This document shows positions 48,971 through 59,333 of a DNA stretch of 64,000 nt, piece after piece. The stretch is taken from positions 62,001 to 126,000 of the forward strand of contig NZ_QGGO01000001.1 of the NCBI RefSeq assembly GCF_003148625.1, read 5' to 3'. Source of the stretch: Arcicella aurantiaca (GTDB taxonomy: Bacteria > Bacteroidota > Bacteroidia > Cytophagales > Spirosomataceae). Below the pieces are notes generated by a model that saw only the letters and a list, made by a program, of their open reading frames with translations, ran no database searches and was not told the DNA's origin. Numbering within the stretch: the stretch's first letter is position 1; each line of letters starts with the position of its first letter. The translations under genes were made by a program, and so were the position numbers.

Positions 48971-49978
48971 TTAATCCACTTTTAAAGCGTGTTCATTCTC
49001 CAAAGGGAGAGTTTCTTTTTTAGCTATATCTTCTACTTTTGAATCTAATTCTTTAAAAATTGGACATGGAAATATTCTGATACCGAACCAAATGAATTTA
49101 CATTGTTGAGCGTATCGCTCAGAGGGGCAATTTTGTAAGATATTATTGAAATAGTTAACTGAAAATTGATTTTTGTAACTGGCAACAGCTTTATAAGCAA
49201 TTCTCAATTTGTGAGGTCCAAATCCCGCTTTTCTATTTTTATCAATTACTTTCTCATACAATGCGTTTAAATATGGAATGAAAGTTGAATCTGGGAAATA
49301 GATAACGCATCTAAAACCAAAGTCTTCAGATTCTTCATTAGCCAATAACTTTTCTATCAAAATTTTATCTTCTTGTTTTTGATATTTCGATAGTGCAACG
49401 ACGGCACTGTAACTGTTTTTTTCTGTGGCAAATCTTCTAATTTTTAAATAGTTTTGCTCATTTTTTTCAACTTCATTAAAAACAATATTATTATAGTAGA
49501 GTAAAATATCTGTATTACTGAGAATTTTTTGTTGAAGTTTCTCCTTTTGTTTTTCAGAAATTAGTTTTCGGTAGATAGCTTCATTAATAAAGAAATCACC
49601 AATTCTCTGGATTCTCCCATAGTCCGTATTTAGCCAAGAAATTTCTTGATTATCGGTTAGATGTTGTTCTACTATTTTATAGATATTTCTATTTTTTCTT
49701 TGACATAAAATCAAAAATGAATAACCCTTTACAACGGCACTGGTATCATTTAATAATTTTAGTAATTGTTTATTGGTGGCATTATCTCTAAGGTTGCAAA
49801 AATGACCCCACGAAGCAAAAGGTTTTCTGTCCCAATTGCTTATAGGTGATATTTGTAAGTTTTTCATTTTTCGCATCTCATTTACAGTGAGAGCAATATC
49901 GACTTTCACTTTTTCTGATTGGGCAAAAGCACAATTCTGTATGAGGAAGAAAACAATTATTGATATAATCTTTTTCAT
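48971..49978 (-). CDS. Exported HEAT-like repeat protein of unknown function
   Basis: 335 residues, start ATG 49978 (MKKIISIIVFFLIQNCAFAQ, a signal peptide). The mature part shows helical stretches with loosely repeated units such as LLKLLNDTSAVVKGYSFLIL, YSAVVALSKYQKQEDKILIE and RIAYKAVASYKNQFSVNYFN, suggesting a helical-repeat scaffold; the family is not recognised. Four or five cysteines are scattered, with no T9SS tail. It is convergent with the phosphoesterase and divergent from the M1 peptidase. Confidence 0.65.
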   Translation of the reverse strand: MKKIISIIVFFLIQNCAFAQSEKVKVDIALTVNEMRKMKNLQISPISNWDRKPFASWGHFCNLRDNATNKQLLKLLNDTSAVVKGYSFLILCQRKNRNIYKIVEQHLTDNQEISWLNTDYGRIQRIGDFFINEAIYRKLISEKQKEKLQQKILSNTDILLYYNNIVFNEVEKNEQNYLKIRRFATEKNSYSAVVALSKYQKQEDKILIEKLLANEESEDFGFRCVIYFPDSTFIPYLNALYEKVIDKNRKAGFGPHKLRIAYKAVASYKNQFSVNYFNNILQNCPSERYAQQCKFIWFGIRIFPCPIFKELDSKVEDIAKKETLPLENEHALKVD

Positions 49979-50083
49979 AGTTGTAAGAAAGTTTAAATAA
50001 TTGGAGTTTTGTAGCATAATTCATTCGATACTCAATAATACGAATATTTTATTTCCGTTATTTCATCAACGATAAATTTACCC

Positions 50084-52054
50084 ATGAAAAACTTACTATT
50101 TTTAAGCTTATTTATTTTAACGCATTTTACCATTTTCGCCCAAATTTCTGATAGCGAGTGTGCCATTGGTAAAATTGAGGCGATGCAAAAACGCTTGCAA
50201 AATGCCAAATTGCAGGGTAATCAAGCGGCGGATAATAATATTGATGTAAGCTATTATAAACTTGATTTGAGTATTGCTTACACCACTCAAAGCGTCAAAG
50301 GTGAAGTAACTATTAATGCCAAAAGTAAAATCGCTGAACTTAGTCAAGTGACCATTGACTTACAAAATGCCCTCACGACTGACTCCGTAAAAATTGGTAA
50401 TAGCAAAATGCCTTATTTGCACCAATCCAATCAGATTTTAATCAATTTAGATAAAAAATATGCTGAAAATCAACTTGTTAGCTTAGTAATTTATTATCAT
50501 GGAACTCCGGGTTCGAGTGGATTTAATAGCTTTGTTTTCGGAACACACAACAGTCAAAAAGATTTAGCGATATGGTCATTGTCAGAGCCTTATGGTTCGT
50601 CTGATTGGTTTCCTTGTAAAAATGCCGTTGATGATAAAGCGGATTCTTCCGACGTTTGGATTACAGCGGATAAATATTATGTATCTGTGTCGAATGGAGT
50701 TTTACAGAAAGTTGTTGAAAATCAGAATGGTACAAAGACTTATCAATGGAAAAACCGTTATCCAATTGCTCAATATCTCATTTCGATTGCCCTTAGTAAT
50801 TATTCCGAATATAAAAATTCATTTAAGTACGATGGCGTAAATGAAATGCCTGTTACTCATTTTATTTATCCCGAATCTTTAACTGCGACTAACAAATTAG
50901 CACTTGATAAAACCGTTTTTATGTTGGATTTATTCTCTCAAAAATTCGGACTTTATCCATTCATAAAAGAAAAATATGGTCACGCTCAGTTTGGATGGGG
51001 CGGAGGAATGGAACATCAAACGTGTACTTCAATTTCGAGTTTTGGAGAAACTTTAATTGCACATGAACTTACTCATCAATGGTTTGGAGATAAAATTACC
51101 TGTAAAAATTGGGAAAATATTTGGTTGAACGAAGGCTTTGCCTCTTACGGAGAATGTATTTATACAGAAGCTATTGGCGGAAAAGTGGCTTATGATAATT
51201 ATATCAAAAGCTTTATGAACAGTGCCAAAACCGCTAAAGGGACAATTTTCGTGCAAGATGTCAATAATATTAATGAGATTTTTAGTTCGTCACGTACCTA
51301 TCGGAAAGGGGCTACGGTACTGCACATGTTGCGTGGAATTGTGGGCGATGATGTGTTTTATAAAATTCTACAAACGTATATAAGTTCCAAAAATGCTTAT
51401 TCAAATGCTACAACCGAAGATTTCCAAGCCATTGCCGAACAAGTTTACGGACAAAAATTAGACTATTTTTTCAAGCAATGGATTTATGGAGAAAGTTATC
51501 CAAAATATAAAATGCAGTGGTCGTCGCAGTCCCAAATTAATGGCTCATATAAAGTCAATTTGAATATTTCGCAAACAACTGGCACCAATCTAACTTTCTT
51601 CACAATGCCAATACAGATGAAAATAGCCTTTGGTTTGGGTGATACAACGGTAACTGTTTTCAATGATAAAGCTTCACAATCTTTTGAAATTTTGGTAAAA
51701 GATAAACCTGTTAATGTTACGTTTGATGCCAATAATTGGATTTTAAAAGATATTGAAACGGTAAATATATTGGCAAATGAACCTGTTTTTGGTGATACTT
51801 TTGGCTTGAATGTATTTCCCAATCCGAGTTCAGATGAAATAAATGTGAGTTATCAATTACCTAAAAATGCTACTGTTAGAATTTCGATGGTTGATTTTTC
51901 TGGAAAAGAGATTTTCAAGAGTGTAGAAGAAAAATTAACGCAAGGAAATTACTCTCAAAATATCAAAATTAATGATTTTCCCGCAGGAACATACATCATT
52001 AATTTGAATGTTGATGGGCAAAATGAGAGCAGAAAGTTGTTGATGGTGAAATGA
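50084..52054 (+). CDS. Secreted M1 aminopeptidase with type IX sorting domain
   Basis: 656 residues. Signal peptide MKNLLFLSLFILTHFTIFAQ, M1 N-terminal beta domain, substrate loop GWGGGMEHQTCTS near 306, zinc site IAHELTHQWFGDKITC (near 326) with the third ligand in WLNEGFASYGE (near 348), then a linker. The C-terminal T9SS type A domain begins GLNVFPNPSSDEINVSYQLP near 580 and ends YIINLNVDGQNESRKLLMVK. It is exported across the outer membrane and probably anchored to the surface or released. It differs from the peptidase at 16224, which lacks the sorting domain. Confidence 0.93.
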   Translation: MKNLLFLSLFILTHFTIFAQISDSECAIGKIEAMQKRLQNAKLQGNQAADNNIDVSYYKLDLSIAYTTQSVKGEVTINAKSKIAELSQVTIDLQNALTTDSVKIGNSKMPYLHQSNQILINLDKKYAENQLVSLVIYYHGTPGSSGFNSFVFGTHNSQKDLAIWSLSEPYGSSDWFPCKNAVDDKADSSDVWITADKYYVSVSNGVLQKVVENQNGTKTYQWKNRYPIAQYLISIALSNYSEYKNSFKYDGVNEMPVTHFIYPESLTATNKLALDKTVFMLDLFSQKFGLYPFIKEKYGHAQFGWGGGMEHQTCTSISSFGETLIAHELTHQWFGDKITCKNWENIWLNEGFASYGECIYTEAIGGKVAYDNYIKSFMNSAKTAKGTIFVQDVNNINEIFSSSRTYRKGATVLHMLRGIVGDDVFYKILQTYISSKNAYSNATTEDFQAIAEQVYGQKLDYFFKQWIYGESYPKYKMQWSSQSQINGSYKVNLNISQTTGTNLTFFTMPIQMKIAFGLGDTTVTVFNDKASQSFEILVKDKPVNVTFDANNWILKDIETVNILANEPVFGDTFGLNVFPNPSSDEINVSYQLPKNATVRISMVDFSGKEIFKSVEEKLTQGNYSQNIKINDFPAGTYIINLNVDGQNESRKLLMVK

Positions 52055-52216
52055 AATTTTGTTTCTTCTAATTCAATATTTGACTTTTGTTTGTCAGAAT
52101 GTTTCAATCGTGGTAAGATGGGACAGAATTGTATTGTTTTTTAGTAAATTTTATTCATAAAATCCATTTGAGAATATTCCTCATGGGTATCTCTTAACAT
52201 AAAATATCATTTCAAA

Positions 52217-52846
52217 ATGAAAAGAATCGTATTATTTCTTAGCTTTTTATTAACCATTAATGTTTCCTTTTCTCAGAAAAAAGAGAAAGGTTGGGTGTCA
52301 CTTTTTGATGGAAAAACTTTTGCAGGTTGGCACGTAAACGAAGAACATCCCACAACTTTTTCAATTGAAGATGGAACGATAAAGGTGGCTGGAGAAAGAA
52401 CTCACTTATTTTATGAAGGTGCAGTTGCCAATCATGATTTCAAGAATTTTGAACTTAAACTAAAAGCGAAAACTTTGCCGGGTTCAAATTCGGGTATTTT
52501 TATTCATACAGCGTATCAAGCAAGTGGCTGGCCAGACAAAGGTTATGAAGTGCAAGTAAACCAAACGCATGGAGACTGGCGTAAAACAGGTAGTTTGTAT
52601 AGCTTTAGCGATGTAAAAGAAAATTTTGCAAAAGATAATGAGTGGTACGAATATCACATTATTGTAAAGGACAAACACATCGTTATCAAAATCAATGATA
52701 AAGTAGCGGTTGATTATACCGAACCTGATACACTTCCTGCCGACCGAGGACAAAAGCATTTGAGTTCTGGAACATTCGCATTACAAGGACATGACCCTAA
52801 AAGTATTGCTTATTTTAAGGATATTAAGGTGAAGGTTTTGAAATAA
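52217..52846 (+). CDS. DUF1080 family glycoside-hydrolase-like protein
   Basis: 209 residues. Signal peptide MKRIVLFLSFLLTINVSFSQ, then a single DUF1080 (3-keto-disaccharide hydrolase) domain: WVSLFDGKTFAGWHV, FSIEDGTIKVAG, DFKNFELKLKAKTLPGSNSG, KGYEVQVNQTHGDWRKTGSL and FALQGHDPKSIAYFKDIKVK. Family members cleave 3-keto-glycosides or bind glycans in the periplasm. The fold is a concanavalin-like beta sandwich. A strong terminator follows. Confidence 0.9.
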   Translation: MKRIVLFLSFLLTINVSFSQKKEKGWVSLFDGKTFAGWHVNEEHPTTFSIEDGTIKVAGERTHLFYEGAVANHDFKNFELKLKAKTLPGSNSGIFIHTAYQASGWPDKGYEVQVNQTHGDWRKTGSLYSFSDVKENFAKDNEWYEYHIIVKDKHIVIKINDKVAVDYTEPDTLPADRGQKHLSSGTFALQGHDPKSIAYFKDIKVKVLK

Positions 52847-52858
52847 AAATAAGTTAAT

Positions 52859-52893
52859 AAAAAGGAGCAAATGACATTCATTTGCTCCTTTTT
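52859..52893 (+). terminator. Terminator after the DUF1080 gene
   Basis: Arms aaaaaggagcaaatg and catttgctccttttt separated by acatt. Strong on both strands. Confidence 0.9.
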
Positions 52894-52955
52894 ATTTATG
52901 GACTTGCCAACGAATTTGTTTGATAGATTGGAAGTTTTCTCTTGTAATAAAATTA

Positions 52956-53115
52956 CGGAAGTATATACTTAATGTCGCAAGTTAAATTTGAGTCGAAAAA
53001 ACCTCACCCCCAGCCCCTCTCCGATAGAGAGGGGAGCATTTGACCCCATTTTTCTCCCCTCTCCATCGGAGAGGGGGCGGGGGTGAGGTTTTGCGACATT
53101 AAATACATACTTCCG
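52956..53115. mobile_element. 160-bp MITE, copy 2
   Basis: The same length and structure as the copy at 29156-29315, with only a few substitutions by eye. It is flanked by a perfect 8-bp direct repeat, taaaatta, on both sides, which is a clear target-site duplication. No coding capacity. It lies about 95 bp upstream of the katG operator-like site. Confidence 0.9.
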
Positions 53116-53208
53116 TAAAATTATAATTTCTAATTTTTATCGTCATTTTATCTGACAAAATCGCTTTTAAAATTAGGCTCATTTCTGTAAATTGTTAGTA
53201 TAATCTTG

Positions 53209-53255
53209 ATAGATATTCTCTATAAATTAAATTTATATTTACATAGAATATATAG
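53209..53255 (+). promoter_or_regulatory. Candidate OxyR-type site upstream of katG
   Basis: ATAG-atattct-CTAT at 53209-53223 matches the spacing of the OxyR half-operator (ATAG-N7-CTAT, with the T at the second N). Two more ATAG tetramers follow at 53243 and 53252, although not at perfect 10-bp phase. A TACTTTTG sequence at 53281-53288, close to the start codon, could be the -7 box (TAnnTTTG type). OxyR control of katG is known in Bacteroidota; its binding here is a guess. Confidence 0.4.
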
Positions 53256-53269
53256 ATGAAAATTATTGA

Positions 53270-55555
<2,286 letters not shown>

Positions 55556-55559
55556 TATT

Positions 55560-55606
55560 GGTGAGTAGTTATTGGAGATTGGTTATTAGGAAACTGGTAG
55601 TTGTGT
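55560..55606. repeat. Heptad array downstream of katG
   Basis: ttggtga-gtagtta, then ttggaga-ttggtta, then ttaggaa-actggta. Confidence 0.65.
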
Positions 55607-55629
55607 CCAATTCATATTAATTACTTTGA

Positions 55630-55668
55630 GAATAGGTAATCTGGAAACGGATTGCCTATTTTTTTTTT
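55630..55668 (+). terminator. Terminator after katG
   Basis: Arms aataggtaatc and ggattgcctatt followed by a long T-run. Confidence 0.85.
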
Positions 55669-55708
55669 ACCGCAATTAAGCAATCAGCATTAAAAAAAGT
55701 TTTCGCTT

Positions 55709-55784
55709 AACGCAGTCAGCGTTTAAAACGCTTGCGTTAGACTTTCCCAAAAGTTCTTGAGCATTTTGAACGCTGACTGCGTTG
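55709..55784. repeat. REP-like palindrome pair upstream of the WYL gene
   Basis: Outer arms aacgcagtcagcgtt (55709-55723) and aacgctgactgcgtt (55769-55783) are perfect inverted copies. A smaller palindrome, aacgcttgcgtt, lies between. The rest of the 55556-55930 gap holds the katG terminator and heptad array, plus about 145 bp of plain AT-rich sequence before the WYL start. Confidence 0.75.
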
Positions 55785-55930
55785 GCTTCGATAATGAGTA
55801 ATTGTAAAATTTATGAAAGCAACGTATATTTGAAATGGTTAACAATAGAATTAGAAATATTTAGATTGATACTTACTCATCGTCGCCGACGTTCTAAAAC
55901 TAATGACCATTTATATTAAGACAAATTACG

Positions 55931-56620
55931 ATGAATCGCATTGATAGGCTTTTTGCCATATTGACCTTTTTACAATCAAGAAAATATGTTTTGGCAGAAA
56001 CAATTGCTGAGAAATTTAAAATAAGTGTCAGAACTGTCTATCGTGATTTAAAAGCTTTGAGCGAATCTGGTATCCCATTAAGTTTTGAACCCAACAAAGG
56101 CTATTTTATTGTGCAAGGTTATTTTTTGCCACCAATTTCTCTTTCTACTGAGGAGGCAAATGCCCTTTTACTGACAGAGTCATTGGTGTATGGTTTTACA
56201 GATAAGTCAATTCAGAAACATTATTCTAATGCTTTGAATAAAATAAAGGCAACGTTACCGCATAAACAAAAAGAGAAGATTGATTTATTGACCAATAATA
56301 TTAAGTACCAAGTTCCTGAGAGATTGAATCAGGATTACGAGCATTTGTCGATTTTGCAACGAACCATTGCGTCCAAGAATATCATTTCGTTTTCCTATAA
56401 AAATAATAAGGAAGAACATAGCACACGCCAAGCAGAACCTATCGGGTTGATTTTCTATGCTTTTGGCTGGCATCTTATTGCATGGTGTCATAAACGCAAT
56501 GAATACCGTGATTTTAATGTATCAAGAATGTCCCAAATTCAAGACACCTATCAAACTTTTAAGAAAACTGACCATATAGAAGTAAGCGAATATATGCCAC
56601 AGCTTCCTGTAAAATATTAA
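55931..56620 (+). CDS. WYL-domain transcriptional regulator (HTH_11)
   Basis: 229 residues. N-terminal helix-turn-helix (AETIAEKFKISVRTVYRDLK, residues 21-45), the YafY/PafC-type SGIPLSFEPNKGYFI wing, a helical linker, and a WYL-type ligand-binding domain near residues 140-200 (ISFSYKNNKEEHSTRQAEPI; the WYL triad appears as WHLIAWCHKRNEYRDFNVSR). It stands directly upstream of the DinB gene, 97 bp apart, on the same strand. An identical 18-bp palindrome precedes both the DinB and YdeI-like genes, which makes this protein the obvious candidate to bind it. The effector is unknown. Confidence 0.9.
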   Translation: MNRIDRLFAILTFLQSRKYVLAETIAEKFKISVRTVYRDLKALSESGIPLSFEPNKGYFIVQGYFLPPISLSTEEANALLLTESLVYGFTDKSIQKHYSNALNKIKATLPHKQKEKIDLLTNNIKYQVPERLNQDYEHLSILQRTIASKNIISFSYKNNKEEHSTRQAEPIGLIFYAFGWHLIAWCHKRNEYRDFNVSRMSQIQDTYQTFKKTDHIEVSEYMPQLPVKY

Positions 56621-56652
56621 ATGAAAAAAAAACTTTATTTGTCAAAAATGTA

Positions 56653-56670
56653 CTGACATAGGGTTGTCAG
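56653..56670 (+). promoter_or_regulatory. Palindromic operator, dinB-like promoter
   Basis: CTGACATAGGGTTGTCAG, a 6-6-6 inverted repeat. A TTTG (-7-like) element starts 14 bases downstream, at 56685. The start codon is 47 bases past the palindrome. The same 18 bases occur, inverted, at 57957-57974. Confidence 0.75.
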
Positions 56671-56717
56671 TAGGAGATATTTTCTTTGTATCGTTAACTA
56701 AAAAACAAAGGAAAATT

Positions 56718-57215
56718 ATGTCAATGATTGAAATGTACCTCAAAGAATTAGAGCAAGAGTCGCTTGTAACCCGTAAAATGTTGTCTATCATTCCTGATGA
56801 TAAACTCGATTGGCAACCCCACCCAAAGAGTATGACAATTCGCTCTTTAGCTACACATATTGCGGAATTACCAACTTGGGTAACTATGGCTTTAACGACT
56901 GAGGAATTAGATTTTGCTTCTGCTCCCTACAATCCAACTGTCATCAACAATACAAAAGAGTTATTAGAGTTATTTGAAGTCTCTTTAATGGACGGGCGTT
57001 CTGAGTTAGTGCCACAAAATGAAGAGAAAATTTCTGAAACATGGACTTTACGTTCTGGCGACCAAATTTTTATGGTTTCTACCAAAGGAGAAACTATTCA
57101 TCATGCTTTATGCCAGATTATTCATCATAGAGCTCAATTAGGCGTTTGCTTACGATTGTTAGATGTACCAATTCCGGGAAGTTATGGCCCAAGTGCAGAT
57201 GAGACTTCTTTCTAA
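56718..57215 (+). CDS. DinB-family protein
   Basis: 165 residues, start ATG 56718 preceded by an aaggaaaa ribosome-binding sequence; the longer frame starts inside the operator region. DinB four-helix bundle with the metal-binding triad: SLATHIAELPTWVTMA (His near 47), and GETIHHALCQIIHHRAQLG (two His near 125-140). Proteins of this superfamily include thiol transferases and damage-induced proteins. The role here is unknown. It shares an 18-bp operator with the divergently placed YdeI-like gene and probably responds to the same WYL regulator. Confidence 0.88.
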   Translation: MSMIEMYLKELEQESLVTRKMLSIIPDDKLDWQPHPKSMTIRSLATHIAELPTWVTMALTTEELDFASAPYNPTVINNTKELLELFEVSLMDGRSELVPQNEEKISETWTLRSGDQIFMVSTKGETIHHALCQIIHHRAQLGVCLRLLDVPIPGSYGPSADETSF

Positions 57216-57230
57216 GAAATTAAATGAACA

Positions 57231-57261
57231 GCGTGAAAGAAAACTATTTTCACGCTTTTTG
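57231..57261 (+). terminator. Terminator after the DinB gene
   Basis: Arms gcgtgaaa and tttcacgc, then ttttt. Confidence 0.8.
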
Positions 57262-57309
57262 TAGCATATAATGCTGTTTAACTTCTAAATCTGTTTTAAG
57301 TATTTACAT

Positions 57310-57340
57310 GAAAAAGAGGTCTAAATTGACCTCTTTTTGT
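57310..57340 (-). terminator. Terminator after the YdeI-like gene
   Basis: Arms aaaaagaggt and acctctttttg-type with A- and T-runs on both sides, just past the YdeI-like stop. It can work in either direction. Confidence 0.85.
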
Positions 57341-57341
57341 T

Positions 57342-57914
57342 TTATCGAATCGCTATGCTTTCCAAACATATTTCTATGATTTCGCAGATTCTTTTATGAC
57401 GAGTTTCGGAACGTTTGGCAAGTACGAGTTTGTATAAAATGCCTTTTCGTGCTGATTTGCTCAAACTGAAATAATAATCTTTTGTACCCAAATTTGCTTG
57501 AAAAGCTTCTTCTAAATCGTTAGGAATAATGAGTTCTTCGACTTCATCTAAAATTGTCCATGAACCATTTTGTTTTGCTATTTCTATACTATCGAAACCT
57601 GCTTTTGTCATCAATCCATTTCCAATTAATTGTTCGACTTTTGTTTTATTAACCTTCGACCAAACGCTTTTGGGTTTTCGTTTGCTGAAAAATTGTATAA
57701 ACTTCTCGGAGTCGATTGTTTTGGCAGTGCTGTCAATCCACCCAAAACAAAGAGCTTCATCAACAGCCTGACTCCAAGAAAGTGATGGTATTTGGGATTT
57801 CTTTTTATAAAAAATAACCCAAACTGATTGTTTTGAAATATGATTTTCAATAAGCCATGACCGCCAAGCTTCTTGACTTGTGGGATAGAAAGACTCGATT
57901 TCTGGTTTTTGCAT
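57342..57914 (-). CDS. YdeI/OmpD-associated family protein
   Basis: 190 residues, start ATG 57914 (MQKPEIESFYPTSQEAWRSW). The YdeI signature: WLIENHISKQSVWVIFYKKK, PSLSWSQAVDEALCFGWIDS, then KRKPKSVWSKVNKTKVEQLI, and a C-terminal FSLSKSARKGILYKLVLAKR. Members are linked to bacteriocin or antimicrobial-peptide resistance in enterobacteria, but the biochemistry is unclear. A longer start at 57941 would place 9 codons over the -7-like box, so the shorter start is preferred. It shares its operator with the DinB gene. Confidence 0.88.
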   Translation of the reverse strand: MQKPEIESFYPTSQEAWRSWLIENHISKQSVWVIFYKKKSQIPSLSWSQAVDEALCFGWIDSTAKTIDSEKFIQFFSKRKPKSVWSKVNKTKVEQLIGNGLMTKAGFDSIEIAKQNGSWTILDEVEELIIPNDLEEAFQANLGTKDYYFSLSKSARKGILYKLVLAKRSETRHKRICEIIEICLESIAIR

Positions 57915-57956
57915 AAGATTGTCTTTAAAACATTTTGTCAAAGCTAAAACTTTGGA

Positions 57957-57974
57957 CTGACAACCCTATGTCAG
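57957..57974 (-). promoter_or_regulatory. Palindromic operator, ydeI-like promoter
   Basis: The exact reverse complement of 56653-56670. On the minus strand TAgcTTTG (57946-57939, TAnnTTTG type) begins its TTTG 14 bases past the palindrome, the same spacing as at the DinB promoter. The start codon lies 42 bases past the palindrome. Confidence 0.78.
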
Positions 57975-58053
57975 AGGAGAAAAAGAAAAGAAAATTGGAT
58001 TCCTGACCATATACTACTCTCATTTACCTTGAAATATAACAAATCATAATAAA

Positions 58054-58890
58054 CTAAAACTCAAGTTGTGCCAAAACCGCATGATGGTCTGATGCAAAAC
58101 GACCTCCCCAAGTATTACTCAACGTTGCGTGTTTAAGCACTTTAATATTATCAGTATTCAAGAAAATATAGTCAATTAATTTCCCTGCTATTTCTTTAGA
58201 CTCAAAACCGTTAAAGGTACTCGCTGGTCCAAAATGTGGTTGTTTTGATACTTTTTGAGCATCAATTAATCCTTCATTGATAATAACAGTTGGCTCTTCT
58301 GTTGGTGTACTGTTGAAATCTCCCGTTAAAATGACAGGTGTTTTTGGAGCAATTGCTTTAATTTTTGCCACTAACATTTTAGCACTTTCACGACGAGCGA
58401 CTTGTCCAATATGGTCGAAATGGGTATTAAAAACGTAAAATACTTTTTTCGTTTTATTATCCTTCAATTTTGCGTAAGTGACTATACGATTTAAAGCAGC
58501 ATCCCAACTTTTACTTGGCTTTTCTGGCGTTTGACTCAGCCAAAATGTATTACTTTCCAAAACCGTATATTTCTCTTTTTTATAGAAAATGGGTGAAAAT
58601 TCTCCGCCTTCCTTGGCATCGTCACGTCCAACGCCTATGTATGTATAAGTTGGAAGCAATTTGGTTAAATCTCTAATTTGTCCTACCAAAACCTCCTGCA
58701 TTCCGCAAATATCCGCTTCGTAAAACTCAAGCATACTTGCAAGATTTTCTTTGCGTTTTGACCATTGATTTTCCCCATCCTGAACGGTCTCCATTCGGAT
58801 ATTGAAAGTCATAACATTTGTTTTTTGCTGAGCAAAACTACCGAAAACGGTACTTAATAAAAGGATTGATAGATAAAATGTTCTTTTCAT
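58054..58890 (-). CDS. Exported endonuclease/exonuclease/phosphatase-family protein
   Basis: 278 residues. Signal peptide MKRTFYLSILLLSTVFGSFA, then the EEP fold: MTFNIRMETVQDGENQWSKR, ADICGMQEVLVGQIRDL (metal Glu), HFDHIGQVARRESAKM, VILTGDFNSTPTEEP (GDFN) and ASDHHAVLAQLEF (SDHH) at the very end. All catalytic blocks are present. Exported members often act on phosphodiester or phosphoinositide-like substrates; the true substrate is unknown. Confidence 0.9.
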   Translation of the reverse strand: MKRTFYLSILLLSTVFGSFAQQKTNVMTFNIRMETVQDGENQWSKRKENLASMLEFYEADICGMQEVLVGQIRDLTKLLPTYTYIGVGRDDAKEGGEFSPIFYKKEKYTVLESNTFWLSQTPEKPSKSWDAALNRIVTYAKLKDNKTKKVFYVFNTHFDHIGQVARRESAKMLVAKIKAIAPKTPVILTGDFNSTPTEEPTVIINEGLIDAQKVSKQPHFGPASTFNGFESKEIAGKLIDYIFLNTDNIKVLKHATLSNTWGGRFASDHHAVLAQLEF

Positions 58891-59039
58891 AGATTGTCGA
58901 TTTTTTCAACAAAACTATCAATTAAAAATTGTAAGTCTAACCTGATTGAGATGAAATTTGTGTGAATTTTGGAGAGGGATAATATAGAAACTTTCTGATG
59001 CTCTAATAATCGCTTGCCTCTTGGCGAGTGACTGATGGA

Positions 59040-59087
59040 AACTTCCCGAAACAATATCCATTGTGGGTTTATAACTTTCGGGAAGTT
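59040..59087. repeat. Split palindrome, CTTCCCGAAAG family
   Basis: Arms aacttcccgaaa and aactttcgggaagtt separated by about 20 bases. Related to 13294-13326 and 16009-16041. Confidence 0.65.
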
Positions 59088-59168
59088 AAAGCAACTTGTT
59101 AAACAGTTTATTCTTTACATACTGAATAAATTTTGAGGTTACGCTTAGCACTTGTATCAGTGGGGGAT

Positions 59169-59197
59169 TGTCATTGCGAGCGTAGCGAAGCAATCTG
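59169..59197. repeat. GTCATTGCGAG-type dispersed repeat
   Basis: tgtcattgcgagcgtagcga, then agcaatct. This sequence family, seen in many unrelated bacterial genomes and read as LLRYARND in one frame, is a widespread intergenic repeat. Confidence 0.7.
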
Positions 59198-59333
59198 TTA
59201 GAATGATGGATATTTAAAAGCTGAAAAGTTGTTTTCTTCTGTTTAAATAACATAAACCTGTTTATTTCTCGCATACTTCATTTTTAAGCCCTAAATTTGT
59301 ACTCTTCAATGTTTAATCAAAATTGCTTATAAA

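Larger units (their letters stand above)
58891..59333. other. Divergent region with repeats
   Basis: A 443-bp gap between the EEP protein and purL. It holds a CTTCCCGAAAG-type palindrome and a gcgagcgtagcgaagcaatc element (separate entries). The open frame at 59086-59274 on the minus strand reads SNRLLRYARNDN, the usual spurious translation of that repeat. No real gene is seen. Confidence 0.6.

Noticed and set aside
59086-59274. Minus-strand ORF reading SNRLLRYARNDN
   Set aside because: This is the standard translation of a GTCATTGCGAG-type dispersed repeat, not a gene.
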